From an uncultured Bacteroidales bacterium (lineage in GTDB: Bacteria; Bacteroidota; Bacteroidia; Bacteroidales; Muribaculaceae), in assembly GCA_947177325.1 (NCBI GenBank), contig CAMWUH010000131.1, positions 1 to 6,283 of the forward strand: a DNA stretch of 6,283 nucleotides, in the 5' to 3' direction. Every line of letters starts with the position of its first letter. Position 1 is the first letter of the stretch. This document shows, piece after piece, positions 1 to 5,918 of the stretch. Position numbers and translations under genes: made by a program. Below the pieces are notes generated by a model. It was not told the DNA's origin, made no database searches, and saw only the letters and a list, made by a program, of their open reading frames with translations.

Positions 1-215
1 CTACCGAAGACAGTCTTCTCCCCTCGGGACGCGAATACAAACAAGCCCGACGCGAGCAATCGCTCCGCGACGATCCACGATTCGATCAGGTAGTGGAGAT
101 GCGTAGTAAAGGAATGACAACCCGTCATATAGCTTCGGAGCTAAGATTATCGTTAACTACCATCGGGCAGATAATGAAAATAGCCAAAGCGGATGATGAG
201 GATGCTAACGCTTGA
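1..215 (+). CDS. C-terminal end of a protein with a helix-turn-helix (5' end outside window)
   Basis: An open frame runs in from the left edge (first full codon at position 3) and ends at TGA 213-215, giving 70 residues with no start inside the window. The first 25 residues are rich in Arg, Glu and Asp. Residues 28-60 read as a helix-turn-helix of the resolvase/Trp-repressor-like type: VVEMRSKGMTTRHIASELRL followed by SLTTIGQIMK, with the usual 'G-(M)-T-x-R-x-I-A-x-x-L-x-(L)-S-x-x-T-(I)' spacing. The tail is acidic (ADDEDANA). It lies 26 bases upstream of a TGATACA repeat array. I do not recognise the full protein. Large Bacteroidota replication-type or ATPase proteins can carry such a C-terminal HTH, but the catalytic part is outside the window, so this is only a guess. 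The HTH pattern makes the coding call fairly safe; the function is unknown. Confidence 0.7.
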   Translation, partial: TEDSLLPSGREYKQARREQSLRDDPRFDQVVEMRSKGMTTRHIASELRLSLTTIGQIMKIAKADDEDANA

Positions 216-240
216 TAGCTATCCCCCAAAACGTTGATTT

Positions 241-375
241 ACGTGATACAGGTGATACACTGATTTTCAACTCTCTGTTTGATACATGATACATGATACA
301 CGCTACATGATACACGCTACATGATACACATGCTTGATACAGGGACTTGAAAACAGTGTATCACGTGTATCACGT
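241..375. repeat. Inverted repeat, arms of about 30 bp, enclosing the TGATACA array
   Basis: The left arm (241-270, ACGTGATACAGGTGATACAC then TGATTTTCAA) is the reverse complement of the right arm (347-375, TTGAAAACAGTGTATCACGT then GTATCACGT). They pair at 28 of 30 positions, with one mismatch and one single-base gap. The arms are themselves made of 9-mers: GTGATACAG/C at 243-251 and 252-260 on the left, and three tandem GTGTATCAC/G at 356-364, 365-373 and 374-382 on the right. The spacer of 76 bases (271-346) is filled with TGATACA units in the left-arm orientation. A transcript or single strand could fold into a long stem. There is no T-tract after the right arm, so it is not a standard intrinsic terminator, although it sits between convergent genes. 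Confidence 0.85.
280..341 (+). repeat. TGATACA heptamer array
   Basis: From 280 to 328 the DNA is seven abutting 7-mers: TGATACA three times, then CGCTACA, TGATACA, CGCTACA, TGATACA. This also reads as two perfect 14-bp units (TGATACACGCTACA at 294-307 and 308-321). After a 6-base break one more TGATACA follows at 335-341. Two more copies lie in the left arm (244-250, 253-259) and three inverted copies in the right arm (357-363, 366-372, 375-381), making eleven exact copies in under 140 bases. The exact 7-base phasing is unlike CRISPR (no unique spacers) and resembles an iteron or operator array. What binds it cannot be told from this window. Confidence 0.85.
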
Positions 376-409
376 GTATCAGTGAGAGAAGTTAATTGGC
401 AGCAGGGTC

Positions 410-784
410 TTAGTGGCGGGAGGAGGCACCCTGGCCGCGGAAGCCGCCTTGGGCGGGAGTGCCGGCCGTGCCGGGCGCTACGTTAGGACGGTTGCTCGGA
501 GAGATGCCGGGACCGTTAGGACCACCACCGGGATTGCCGGGGCCGGGCCGACCGGGAGGCGCAGGAGCCGGAGTCGACGGAATGTACCCCGGACCAATCA
601 GCCCCGGTGTCCATGCGGGATAGTAACCGGGATTGTAAATCGGATAGGCAGGCGCCGAATAATCGCCCACATAAAGGTCGGGACCAACGGTTGCGGCTGC
701 GATCAACGGGCCACAACTCGATAGAGATGATAGCGTAACCAGCAATGAGGCTGCTATGACGAGGGAGCGATTTAAGCGTTTCAT
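410..784 (-). CDS. Small Pro/Gly-rich lipoprotein of unknown function
   Basis: The product has 124 residues when started at ATG 784-782. A TTG three codons further upstream is possible but would add only three residues ahead of the signal peptide. Residues 1-23 form a lipoprotein signal: MKRLNR, a hydrophobic stretch, then the lipobox LSSC with Cys24 as the predicted lipidated residue. Gly-Pro-Leu follows the Cys, with no acidic cluster of the kind that exports Bacteroidota lipoproteins to the cell surface, so a periplasm-facing location is the better guess. Residues 35-60 are rich in Tyr and Pro (YSAPAYPIYNPGYYPAW), and residues 60-124 are Pro/Gly/Asn/Ala-rich low-complexity sequence ending in GGFRGQGASSRH. 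No enzymatic domain is visible. The gene stands apart: AT-rich DNA lies upstream, and it converges on the plus-strand HTH gene across the TGATACA array. The coding call rests on the clean signal peptide; the function is unknown. Confidence 0.75.
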   Translation of the reverse strand: MKRLNRSLVIAASLLVTLSSLSSCGPLIAAATVGPDLYVGDYSAPAYPIYNPGYYPAWTPGLIGPGYIPSTPAPAPPGRPGPGNPGGGPNGPGISPSNRPNVAPGTAGTPAQGGFRGQGASSRH

Positions 785-910
785 AGTAATCAAAGTTTTT
801 TAGAATAAATAAATAGTTGATTTATTACTATAACAAATTGCGTGATAGGATAGTTTTGCACAACGAGTCAAAAAGGGAGCAGCCCGAGTGGAGGGGCAAT
901 CTTCAGATTG

Positions 911-1897
911 TTACTTGGCGGGGTTATAGTGAAGATTGAATTTTGCCAGAACAGTGAGTGGACGATATGACTCTTTAGTGTAGCGCAACGAGGGGTCGCC
1001 ACAATCTTCCTCGCGGTTAGCGTAAGCGATTTGCGGGTATTTTTCAGAAATACGAGCGGCAAACATTTTATTGATTGCCTCGCCTGCTCCGGCAATTGTG
1101 TGGTCCATTTTTTCAATGTGAACAAAAATGGTATCGCCGATAATTTCGGCCAAGGTAAAAGCGGCGACAGTGCCATCGGCGAGGCGGAGCACAGCACCCT
1201 CGAAGGGGTAGGCTGAAAGATTACGGAGCACGTCGGCGGTCATTTCGCGTTCCTGACGGTGGGTATCGGTTTCAGGCTCGCCGGTGGCAGTCCAGGAGTT
1301 CAGGGCTTCGATTAGGGCGGGGACATCGGCCTCGGTCAATGTGTCGAGATGAGCACCGGGATTGTCGGCCGTGAAGCGATTTACGTGGTTGCGCTTCTTG
1401 GAGAGTTTTTTCCCGGAAAGGGAGGCAAGGTCAGAAAGGTTGTAAAGATAGTCACCCCAATCAGAGAGCGGCTCAAGGGTGAAATTACGGATAGCGAGAA
1501 AGTCGCCGACGCGGTCGGCCGGAATGGCAGAAAAGCGGAGTGGAATGTTGTTGGCCGCGCAATAGTCCTCAAGCAACTGAATTGATTGTCGCAGGGGCAT
1601 TTCGCCGATCGGGAGGGAAAATGCGGGGAGCTCGGTGTGGTTTTCGGTCAGTCCGCTGAGGAAAAGAGTGTTATTGCAGATGCAGAATTTATAGTTGAAA
1701 AAAGATATCCACATATAGATTCCGCCAATGGTATAGTCGCAAGTGCGGGAGCGCGCCTTAGCCAGCAAGGGCATGATTTGTGGAATGTCGGCGAGAGTTA
1801 AGTCGCGAAATCGGAGTGGCGATTTGGTGCGTGGTTGGAGTACCGAGGGAGCCAAAGCGGGGAGCTTGGGCAGGGTTGAAGCGTGGTTGGTAAACAT
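911..1897 (-). CDS. DUF2156 (LPG synthase C-terminal-like, GNAT-fold) protein, soluble
   Basis: The protein has 328 residues (ATG 1897-1895, TAA 913-911). From about residue 28 it follows the Bacteroidota DUF2156 pattern. RFRDLTLADIPQI opens the first acyltransferase-like half, TCDYTIGGIYMW lies at residues 52-63, and the basic motif GKKLSKKRNHVNRF is at 162-175. The second half has VAAFTLAEIIGDTIFVHIEK near 244-263 and closes with NREEDCGDPSLRYTKESYRP at 294-313. In bacteria such as Staphylococcus this domain forms the cytoplasmic C-terminal half of MprF, which transfers an amino acid from tRNA to a membrane lipid. Here no membrane segments precede it, so an aminoacyl-transferase role is inference from fold only. 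Residues 1-27 are a Pro-rich lead-in that may be partly non-coding, but no Met lies between residue 1 and the domain. It is 76 bases downstream of the walJ-like gene in the same direction. Confidence 0.88.
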   Translation of the reverse strand: MFTNHASTLPKLPALAPSVLQPRTKSPLRFRDLTLADIPQIMPLLAKARSRTCDYTIGGIYMWISFFNYKFCICNNTLFLSGLTENHTELPAFSLPIGEMPLRQSIQLLEDYCAANNIPLRFSAIPADRVGDFLAIRNFTLEPLSDWGDYLYNLSDLASLSGKKLSKKRNHVNRFTADNPGAHLDTLTEADVPALIEALNSWTATGEPETDTHRQEREMTADVLRNLSAYPFEGAVLRLADGTVAAFTLAEIIGDTIFVHIEKMDHTIAGAGEAINKMFAARISEKYPQIAYANREEDCGDPSLRYTKESYRPLTVLAKFNLHYNPAK

Positions 1898-1902
1898 GGT
1901 GG

Positions 1903-1920
1903 TGAGAGAGTTGAGAGAGT
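1903..1920. repeat. Perfect 9-bp tandem duplication in a gene leader
   Basis: TGAGAGAGT occurs twice head to tail (1903-1911 and 1912-1920). On the coding (minus) strand it is a CT-rich tract ending five bases before the ATG of the DUF2156 gene, in the place where a ribosome binding site would lie. It shows no purine-rich Shine-Dalgarno sequence, which fits the weak use of such sites in Bacteroidota. Confidence 0.7.
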
Positions 1921-1973
1921 AGATTGTTTACCAAAAGAACGCTTTGAGGGGCAGCAAGGTTCAGAAAAGGCAG

Positions 1974-3089
1974 TTAGCGGAGAATGATTGCCGCGGTTGC
2001 TTCAAAGCGCGGGAGGGCTGACAGCTGCACAGTTGAATCATCGGCAAGGTGAGCACCGGTAAGAGGGGTAACATTGACCCCGGCTTCGGTAAGAGCTGAA
2101 GTGATGGTTTGGAGTGCGATTTCAGGGGTGTTGTTGTCGTGGCTCAAGTGGCAGAGGAAAATGGAGCGGAGAGCGGGATTGTAAATCTCGGCAAGATATT
2201 GGGCGGTTGCGACATTATCCATGTGGCCTGAGCGCCCCATTATCCGCGCTTTAAGATATTCAGGATAGGTGCCGTTAAGGAGCATTTTCATGTCGTAATT
2301 AGCCTCAATCATCATGTGGTTGGCTTGACGGAGATAGAAGTCGGCTCGCGGAGTGACATAGCCCATATCGGTAGCGATAGCCATGGTCTGGTTGCTCCCT
2401 TCGATAAAAAAGCCTACGTTGTCAGTGCCATCGTGGCTAACCTCAAAGGGGGTAATCGAGAATGGCCCGAGATGAAAGGGAAACTCTTTGAAAATGGGTT
2501 GATGATAGTCCTTGATGCGACGCGATATGCTGTGACGACGAAGAATGCCGTTAAGAGTTTTCGGGGTGCAATAAAGGCGCAGATGACGGTTGGCGCGCAG
2601 CAGGGAGTAGGCGTAGCGCACGTGGTCGCCGTGGTCGTGAGTTAGGATAATGCCTCCGACATCGCGCATGTCAATGCCGTTATTGCGCAAGGTTGTAACG
2701 ACATAAGAGGAGTCGACACCCGCATCAATCAAAATGCCGCCATGCTCTGAGCCGAGGTAGGAACAGTTGCCCGATGAGCCACTGCCGAATGAAATGAATT
2801 TCATTGTCTTGATGGCCGGCAGGGTGGCCAGAGGGGTTAGATTATCGGCATCGGCCGGGGGCTGTGGAGCTTGCAGATTGTCAGGGCGGAGTGAATCGTA
2901 GGGCGACGGAGCATTGATAAATCGCGGACCTTCTGACAGCGGTTGCTGACGCGGCTTTCGCTCAGGCTTCACCTCCGGGCGTTCCACACTTGCTACATTC
3001 TGCTTCTGCGAAGAATCGGCAACCGCAGTGTCGTCAAAAAGCCCCGGAAGGAGGTCGAGATTGGTAGGTCGGCGTTTATATCGTGCCAT
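1974..3089 (-). CDS. WalJ/YycJ-type metallo-beta-lactamase-fold hydrolase with long N-terminal extension
   Basis: The protein has 371 residues. The metallo-beta-lactamase domain starts at about residue 96 with MKFISFGSGSSGNCSYL, the family's typical N-terminus. It has the zinc-binding motif THDHGDH (H151, H153, D155, H156), then SHD with His219, ATDMG with Asp241, and late GHM and CHLSHDNN motifs as in WalJ/YycJ. Family members studied in Firmicutes act on nucleic acids (5'-3' exonuclease activity) and help coordinate cell division with replication; the role in Bacteroidota is less clear. Residues 1-95 are an added basic, Pro/Gln/Glu-rich and probably disordered segment starting MARYKRRPTNLDLLPGLFDD. 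This start is chosen because the whole stretch is open and follows the upstream gene by only 24 bases. M96 is an alternative start giving a 276-residue protein, close to the usual family length. Confidence 0.88.
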   Translation of the reverse strand: MARYKRRPTNLDLLPGLFDDTAVADSSQKQNVASVERPEVKPERKPRQQPLSEGPRFINAPSPYDSLRPDNLQAPQPPADADNLTPLATLPAIKTMKFISFGSGSSGNCSYLGSEHGGILIDAGVDSSYVVTTLRNNGIDMRDVGGIILTHDHGDHVRYAYSLLRANRHLRLYCTPKTLNGILRRHSISRRIKDYHQPIFKEFPFHLGPFSITPFEVSHDGTDNVGFFIEGSNQTMAIATDMGYVTPRADFYLRQANHMMIEANYDMKMLLNGTYPEYLKARIMGRSGHMDNVATAQYLAEIYNPALRSIFLCHLSHDNNTPEIALQTITSALTEAGVNVTPLTGAHLADDSTVQLSALPRFEATAAIILR

Positions 3090-3113
3090 CGGCTGATAGG
3101 GTGAGAATACGGA

Positions 3114-3818
3114 TTAATTAGTGAATAATAAGAAAATCGTGGGGATTTTATCGTAATTGTATTGTCGCGACCGCCATTGGCTGAGCGGGAGAGTGAGGAT
3201 TTGCTGGTTTGGCCCGGTTATGTCGGAAGCTACGCAAAGCAGAGTCGAGGGGGGCAAGGAGGTGCAAATCTCGGCAATCAACCGGTTGTTGCGATATGGA
3301 GTTTCGATAAAGATGGCAGTCTGGCGGTTATTGACAGCCTCACGATGAAGGCGTTTAAGGGCGGCGGTGCGGGCAGCGGCATCGATAGGAAGATAGCCTG
3401 TGAACGCAAAACTCTGGCCATTAAATCCTGAACCCATCAAGGCGAGCAATATGCTCGATGGCCCCACAAGAGGGTCAACTTTGAAACCGTGTTTCTGAGC
3501 CAACGCCACTACTTGAGCCCCGGGGTCGGCAATGGCCGGACAGCCGGCTTCAGATATTATACCAACATCGTGCCCCTCTTTCAGCGGAGCAATCATAGCA
3601 GGGATCGCAGCAGGGTCGGTGTGGGTGTTGAGCTCAACAAAGTGGAGCGAGTCAATGTCAATGGCCCGATCACACGATTTTAGAAAACGGCGGGCGGTGC
3701 GAAGATTTTCAACAATGAAATATTTTACGGTGGCAATAAGCTCTATGTTGCGTCGTGGCAGCACATCGGCCGCCGGCGCTGAACTCATTGTTGATGGGAA
3801 AAGATAAAGTGTTGCCAC
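3114..3818 (-). CDS. RsmI-like SAM-dependent methyltransferase (tetrapyrrole methylase fold)
   Basis: The product has 234 residues. Motifs of the RsmI branch are in order: LYLFPSTMSSAP (residues 4-15), KYFIVENLRTARRFL (32-46), GIISEAGCPAIADPG (86-100, matching the RsmI 'SDAGTPxISDPG' SAM-site loop), VGPSSILLALMGSGF (118-132), FAFTGYLP (137-144) and IETPYRNNRL (171-180). E. coli RsmI 2'-O-methylates C1402 of 16S rRNA. This shorter Bacteroidota form commonly exists in addition to a canonical RsmI, so its RNA target is not established and I give no symbol. The start is GTG at 3818-3816: it is the only plausible start after the in-frame TAA of the upstream tonB-like gene (no ATG lies between), and it gives the expected N-terminus. 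The gap to that TAA is 21 bases, and both genes are in the same frame. Confidence 0.9.
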   Translation of the reverse strand: MATLYLFPSTMSSAPAADVLPRRNIELIATVKYFIVENLRTARRFLKSCDRAIDIDSLHFVELNTHTDPAAIPAMIAPLKEGHDVGIISEAGCPAIADPGAQVVALAQKHGFKVDPLVGPSSILLALMGSGFNGQSFAFTGYLPIDAAARTAALKRLHREAVNNRQTAIFIETPYRNNRLIAEICTSLPPSTLLCVASDITGPNQQILTLPLSQWRSRQYNYDKIPTIFLLFTN

Positions 3819-3839
3819 GCTGATGATTAGAGTTGAAAG

Positions 3840-4640
3840 TTATTTTTTATCGCTCCAGGTAAATCTGATAATGCCACGACGAATGTCGGTGTCAGACGAC
3901 GGGCGGGAGAATTGACATTTATATGCGGCCTGAATACAGCTGTTGACAAGAGCCTGGTCGATAGCGGCAGCGCCGCTATTGCCGGCATCCGCTTTCTTAG
4001 CAGAGCCGGCCACCACCGTACCATTGGGGTTGACTTTACACTCAATCACGATTGTACCTACCTTAGATGATTGGGGGCGATGGTTGATTGAAGCACTCAT
4101 CGTTAAAGATGAGCCGTCGGCATCGGTCGATGTTTTTCCCTGCCCTTTGCCTGCACCGGAGAAGCGGTTGCTCAGTTGTGAGTCGATGTTTTGCTTGGCT
4201 TTCTGTTGGCGAGCAGCTTCAGCAGCAGCGTCATCATCGGGGTTGGGAGTGCGGTTGCCCGAGGGCTTGTCGGTAGGCTTCACCTGCATGGTCGACTCTT
4301 GGGCTGATGTTTGTGGCGGAGTTGCATTGCCATCGGTTTTTCCGGCGTTAACCGGATTGTGCGACAGTTGTGTAGGAGCATCAGAGTCGACATCGGAAGG
4401 CCCGAATTCCGAGTCATCAGCAATATCATTTTCAGTAACGGGAGCTTCTTCAGGCGAATAGGTTTCAACAAATCGCTCCTCCTCCAAAAGCGGGTCAAAA
4501 ATCACCTCGGAGCGCTTTTCGGGAGGCCACTCTTTATGGCTCGACGCAGCAACGTTCAAGTGCCCCCTGACAAGGAGCGCAATCAAAGCTGCGAAAATCA
4601 GCACGGTAACGATTAGGGCAATTGCCCGGGGACGATTCAT
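3840..4640 (-). CDS. TonB-like energy transducer
   Basis: The protein has 266 residues with an N-in topology: a short basic start (MNRPR), one membrane segment at about 6-24, then a periplasmic region. Residues 35-190 are acidic to polar linker (DDSEFGPSDVDSD, later KPTDKPSGNRTPNPDDD and a short Ala/Gln/Lys helix at 138-150), longer in acidic than in Pro-Lys repeats. Residues 194-264 form a TonB C-terminal-like domain: VGTIVIECKVNPNGTVV, a helix with AAAIDQALVNSCIQAAYKCQF, and a last strand GIIRFTW. TonB carries energy from ExbB-ExbD to outer-membrane receptors. The YP motif near the start of the E. coli domain is absent, and three Cys (201, 235, 242) lie in the periplasmic domain, so a disulfide is possible. 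TolA-like labels are also used for such proteins. Its ATG overlaps the exbD stop by 4 bases (ATGA), which indicates translational coupling. Confidence 0.85.
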   Translation of the reverse strand: MNRPRAIALIVTVLIFAALIALLVRGHLNVAASSHKEWPPEKRSEVIFDPLLEEERFVETYSPEEAPVTENDIADDSEFGPSDVDSDAPTQLSHNPVNAGKTDGNATPPQTSAQESTMQVKPTDKPSGNRTPNPDDDAAAEAARQQKAKQNIDSQLSNRFSGAGKGQGKTSTDADGSSLTMSASINHRPQSSKVGTIVIECKVNPNGTVVAGSAKKADAGNSGAAAIDQALVNSCIQAAYKCQFSRPSSDTDIRRGIIRFTWSDKK

Positions 4641-5155
4641 TGCTCAGAGTGGTTGGTTGATGAAGAGGCTACCGCATCAGTAGCCGCGATTTCAGCGATT
4701 TCAGCGCTCTGCGCGTCGGCCGATGGCTGTGGCGCCACAACTTGGTTGGCGGAGGGTTTGGTGGCCAACACGATTTTTACATTAATCTCGGCCCCGAGGT
4801 TGAGCAGTTCAACGATTCGGCCATAAGGCACCGTTTCGTCGGCATACAAAGCTACAACGCTTTCGGGCTCCTGCTCAACGGCGAGTTGCAGCCACGGACG
4901 GAGTTCTTGGGTTGTAAGTGGTTGAGGGTCGCCATCGTCGACTGTGGTTGCCAAGTTACCTTCGGCATCAAGATAAATGCGAATGGTTGGCTTGAGCGAA
5001 GTTTGCTGGGAAGATTGAGGGAGATTGACTTTCAGGGCCGTAGGGAACACGAAAGTCGACGTGACCATGAAAAAGATGAGCAGCAGGAAAATGACATCGG
5101 TCATCGATGCCATCGAAAATGCTGCCATCATGTTATGTTGACGCTTGAGTGACAT
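4637..5155 (-). CDS. exbD: ExbD/TolR-type biopolymer transport protein
   Basis: The protein has 172 residues. It has a short cytoplasmic N-terminus and one membrane segment, about residues 19-38, in the motif MASMTDVIFLLLIFFMVTS. Asp20 matches the proton-binding Asp25 of E. coli ExbD. The periplasmic domain at 40-135 has the family strands and helix (KPTIRIYLDAEGN, VVALYADETVPYGRIVELLNL, then INVKIVLATKP). After residue 135 comes an added Ala/Ser/Gln-rich tail of about 37 residues, including an AEIAEIA repeat from a 9-bp DNA duplication (4688-4705); it looks disordered. ExbD works with ExbB and TonB to turn proton flow into work on outer-membrane transporters. It is 19 bases after exbB and overlaps the tonB-like gene. 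Many Bacteroidota clusters have two exbD genes in a row; only one is present here. Confidence 0.92.
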   Translation of the reverse strand: MSLKRQHNMMAAFSMASMTDVIFLLLIFFMVTSTFVFPTALKVNLPQSSQQTSLKPTIRIYLDAEGNLATTVDDGDPQPLTTQELRPWLQLAVEQEPESVVALYADETVPYGRIVELLNLGAEINVKIVLATKPSANQVVAPQPSADAQSAEIAEIAATDAVASSSTNHSEQ

Positions 5156-5174
5156 AATTACGGAAAATTGATGA

Positions 5175-5852
5175 TTACGCGGGCTCGTTCAAGAGGTCCA
5201 TGAACTCCATGGTTTTGGTTTCAAGCGAGGTCATCAGCTTGTTGATTTTAGCCACGAGAATGTTGTAGGCAAACAGAGCCACAACACCGACAATCAAACC
5301 GGCCACTGTGGTCACGAGCGCTGTGTAGATGCCGCCGGAGAATGTCGAGATATCGGCCGACGAGCCGGAATTGGCAATCGAATAGAACGCTTTTACCATG
5401 CCGAGCACAGTGCCGAGGAATCCGAGCATCGGAGCGCCGGCTGCTGTAGTCGCAAGCCAGGGCAGACCTTTCGAGAGGTTGGCAATTTCAATGTTGCCGG
5501 TGTTTTCGATAGCCACAAGCACATCGTTCATAGGGCGACCTATGCGGCTGATACCTTTTGATATCAATCGAGCGTAGGGAGTGTTGGTCTTTTTGCAAAG
5601 ATTTTGAGCCGACTCTATTTCCCCTTCATGAATGTAGTCCTTAATGCGGCGCATGAAAGTGGGGTCGCTCTGATTGGCTTTGCGAATCACTATCCACCGC
5701 TCTACAAAATAGTAGATTGAAAACAGCAGCAGCAGGGCGATTGGAATCATCAGCACTCCGCCTTCAAGGCAGAGGTCCCAGAAAGAGAGTTCGGAAGCAG
5801 CGGCATCGAGAGGGGCGCCGGCGGTAGCGGGGTTGGCAACTTGCAAAAGCAT
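5175..5852 (-). CDS. exbB: MotA/TolQ/ExbB-family proton channel protein
   Basis: The protein has 225 residues with three membrane segments: about 32-50, 132-158 and 174-200. The cytoplasmic stretch between the first two holds RRIKDYIHEGEIESAQNLC and TPYARLISKGI, typical of Bacteroidota ExbB. TM2 has GAPMLGFLGTVLGMVKAF with Thr148 in the conserved GTV(x)G motif, and TM3 has GGIYTALVTTVAGLIVGVVA. ExbB forms the ring around ExbD in the inner membrane and makes the proton path. The residue aligned with E. coli ExbB Glu176 is Thr177 (codon ACA), so the usual acidic residue of TM3 is missing. The rest of the motif, including the Thr pair after it, is intact. The gene starts 66 bases after pdxJ and heads the exbB-exbD-tonB run. 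TolQ is a possible alternative name; the TonB-like partner favours ExbB. Confidence 0.9.
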   Translation of the reverse strand: MLLQVANPATAGAPLDAAASELSFWDLCLEGGVLMIPIALLLLFSIYYFVERWIVIRKANQSDPTFMRRIKDYIHEGEIESAQNLCKKTNTPYARLISKGISRIGRPMNDVLVAIENTGNIEIANLSKGLPWLATTAAGAPMLGFLGTVLGMVKAFYSIANSGSSADISTFSGGIYTALVTTVAGLIVGVVALFAYNILVAKINKLMTSLETKTMEFMDLLNEPA

Positions 5853-5878
5853 ATTATATAATTGTGTAAAAAAGTTTC

Positions 5879-5886
5879 TAAAGGTA
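5879..5886 (-). promoter_or_regulatory. Possible Bacteroidota -7 element upstream of exbB
   Basis: On the minus strand TACCTTTA matches the Bacteroidota -7 consensus TAnnTTTG except for the last base, and lies 26 bases upstream of the exbB ATG in an AT-rich gap. No clear TTTG is seen at the expected -33 distance, so this is a weak call. The gene could also be read through from pdxJ. Confidence 0.25.
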
Positions 5887-5918
5887 TTTTTATTAAGAGT
5901 GAATGAGTACGTAGGCCC

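Noticed and set aside
241..375. Intrinsic bidirectional terminator between convergent genes
   Set aside because: The arms are separated by 76 bases and no U-tract follows either arm, so the standard structure is not met.
241..382. CRISPR array
   Set aside because: Repeats are 7-9 bases and abut each other with no unique spacers, and no cas gene is present.
413..724. 103-residue plus-strand open frame opposite the lipoprotein gene
   Set aside because: It is a by-product of the GC-rich Pro/Gly codons on the other strand. The product is Arg/Gly-rich with no motif, while the minus strand encodes a clean signal peptide and lipobox.
870..885. Possible terminator downstream of the DUF2156 gene (minus strand GGG-CTGCT-CCC followed by five T)
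   Set aside because: The stem is only three pairs, too weak for an intrinsic terminator despite the short T-run.
868..1197. 109-residue minus-strand open frame overlapping the 3' part of the DUF2156 gene in another frame
   Set aside because: It is out of frame with a well-conserved protein and shows no recognisable motif.
3943..4461. 172-residue plus-strand open frame opposite the tonB-like gene
   Set aside because: It lies wholly inside a gene with a membrane anchor, a TonB-like C-terminal domain and coupled neighbours. The antisense product shows no domain.
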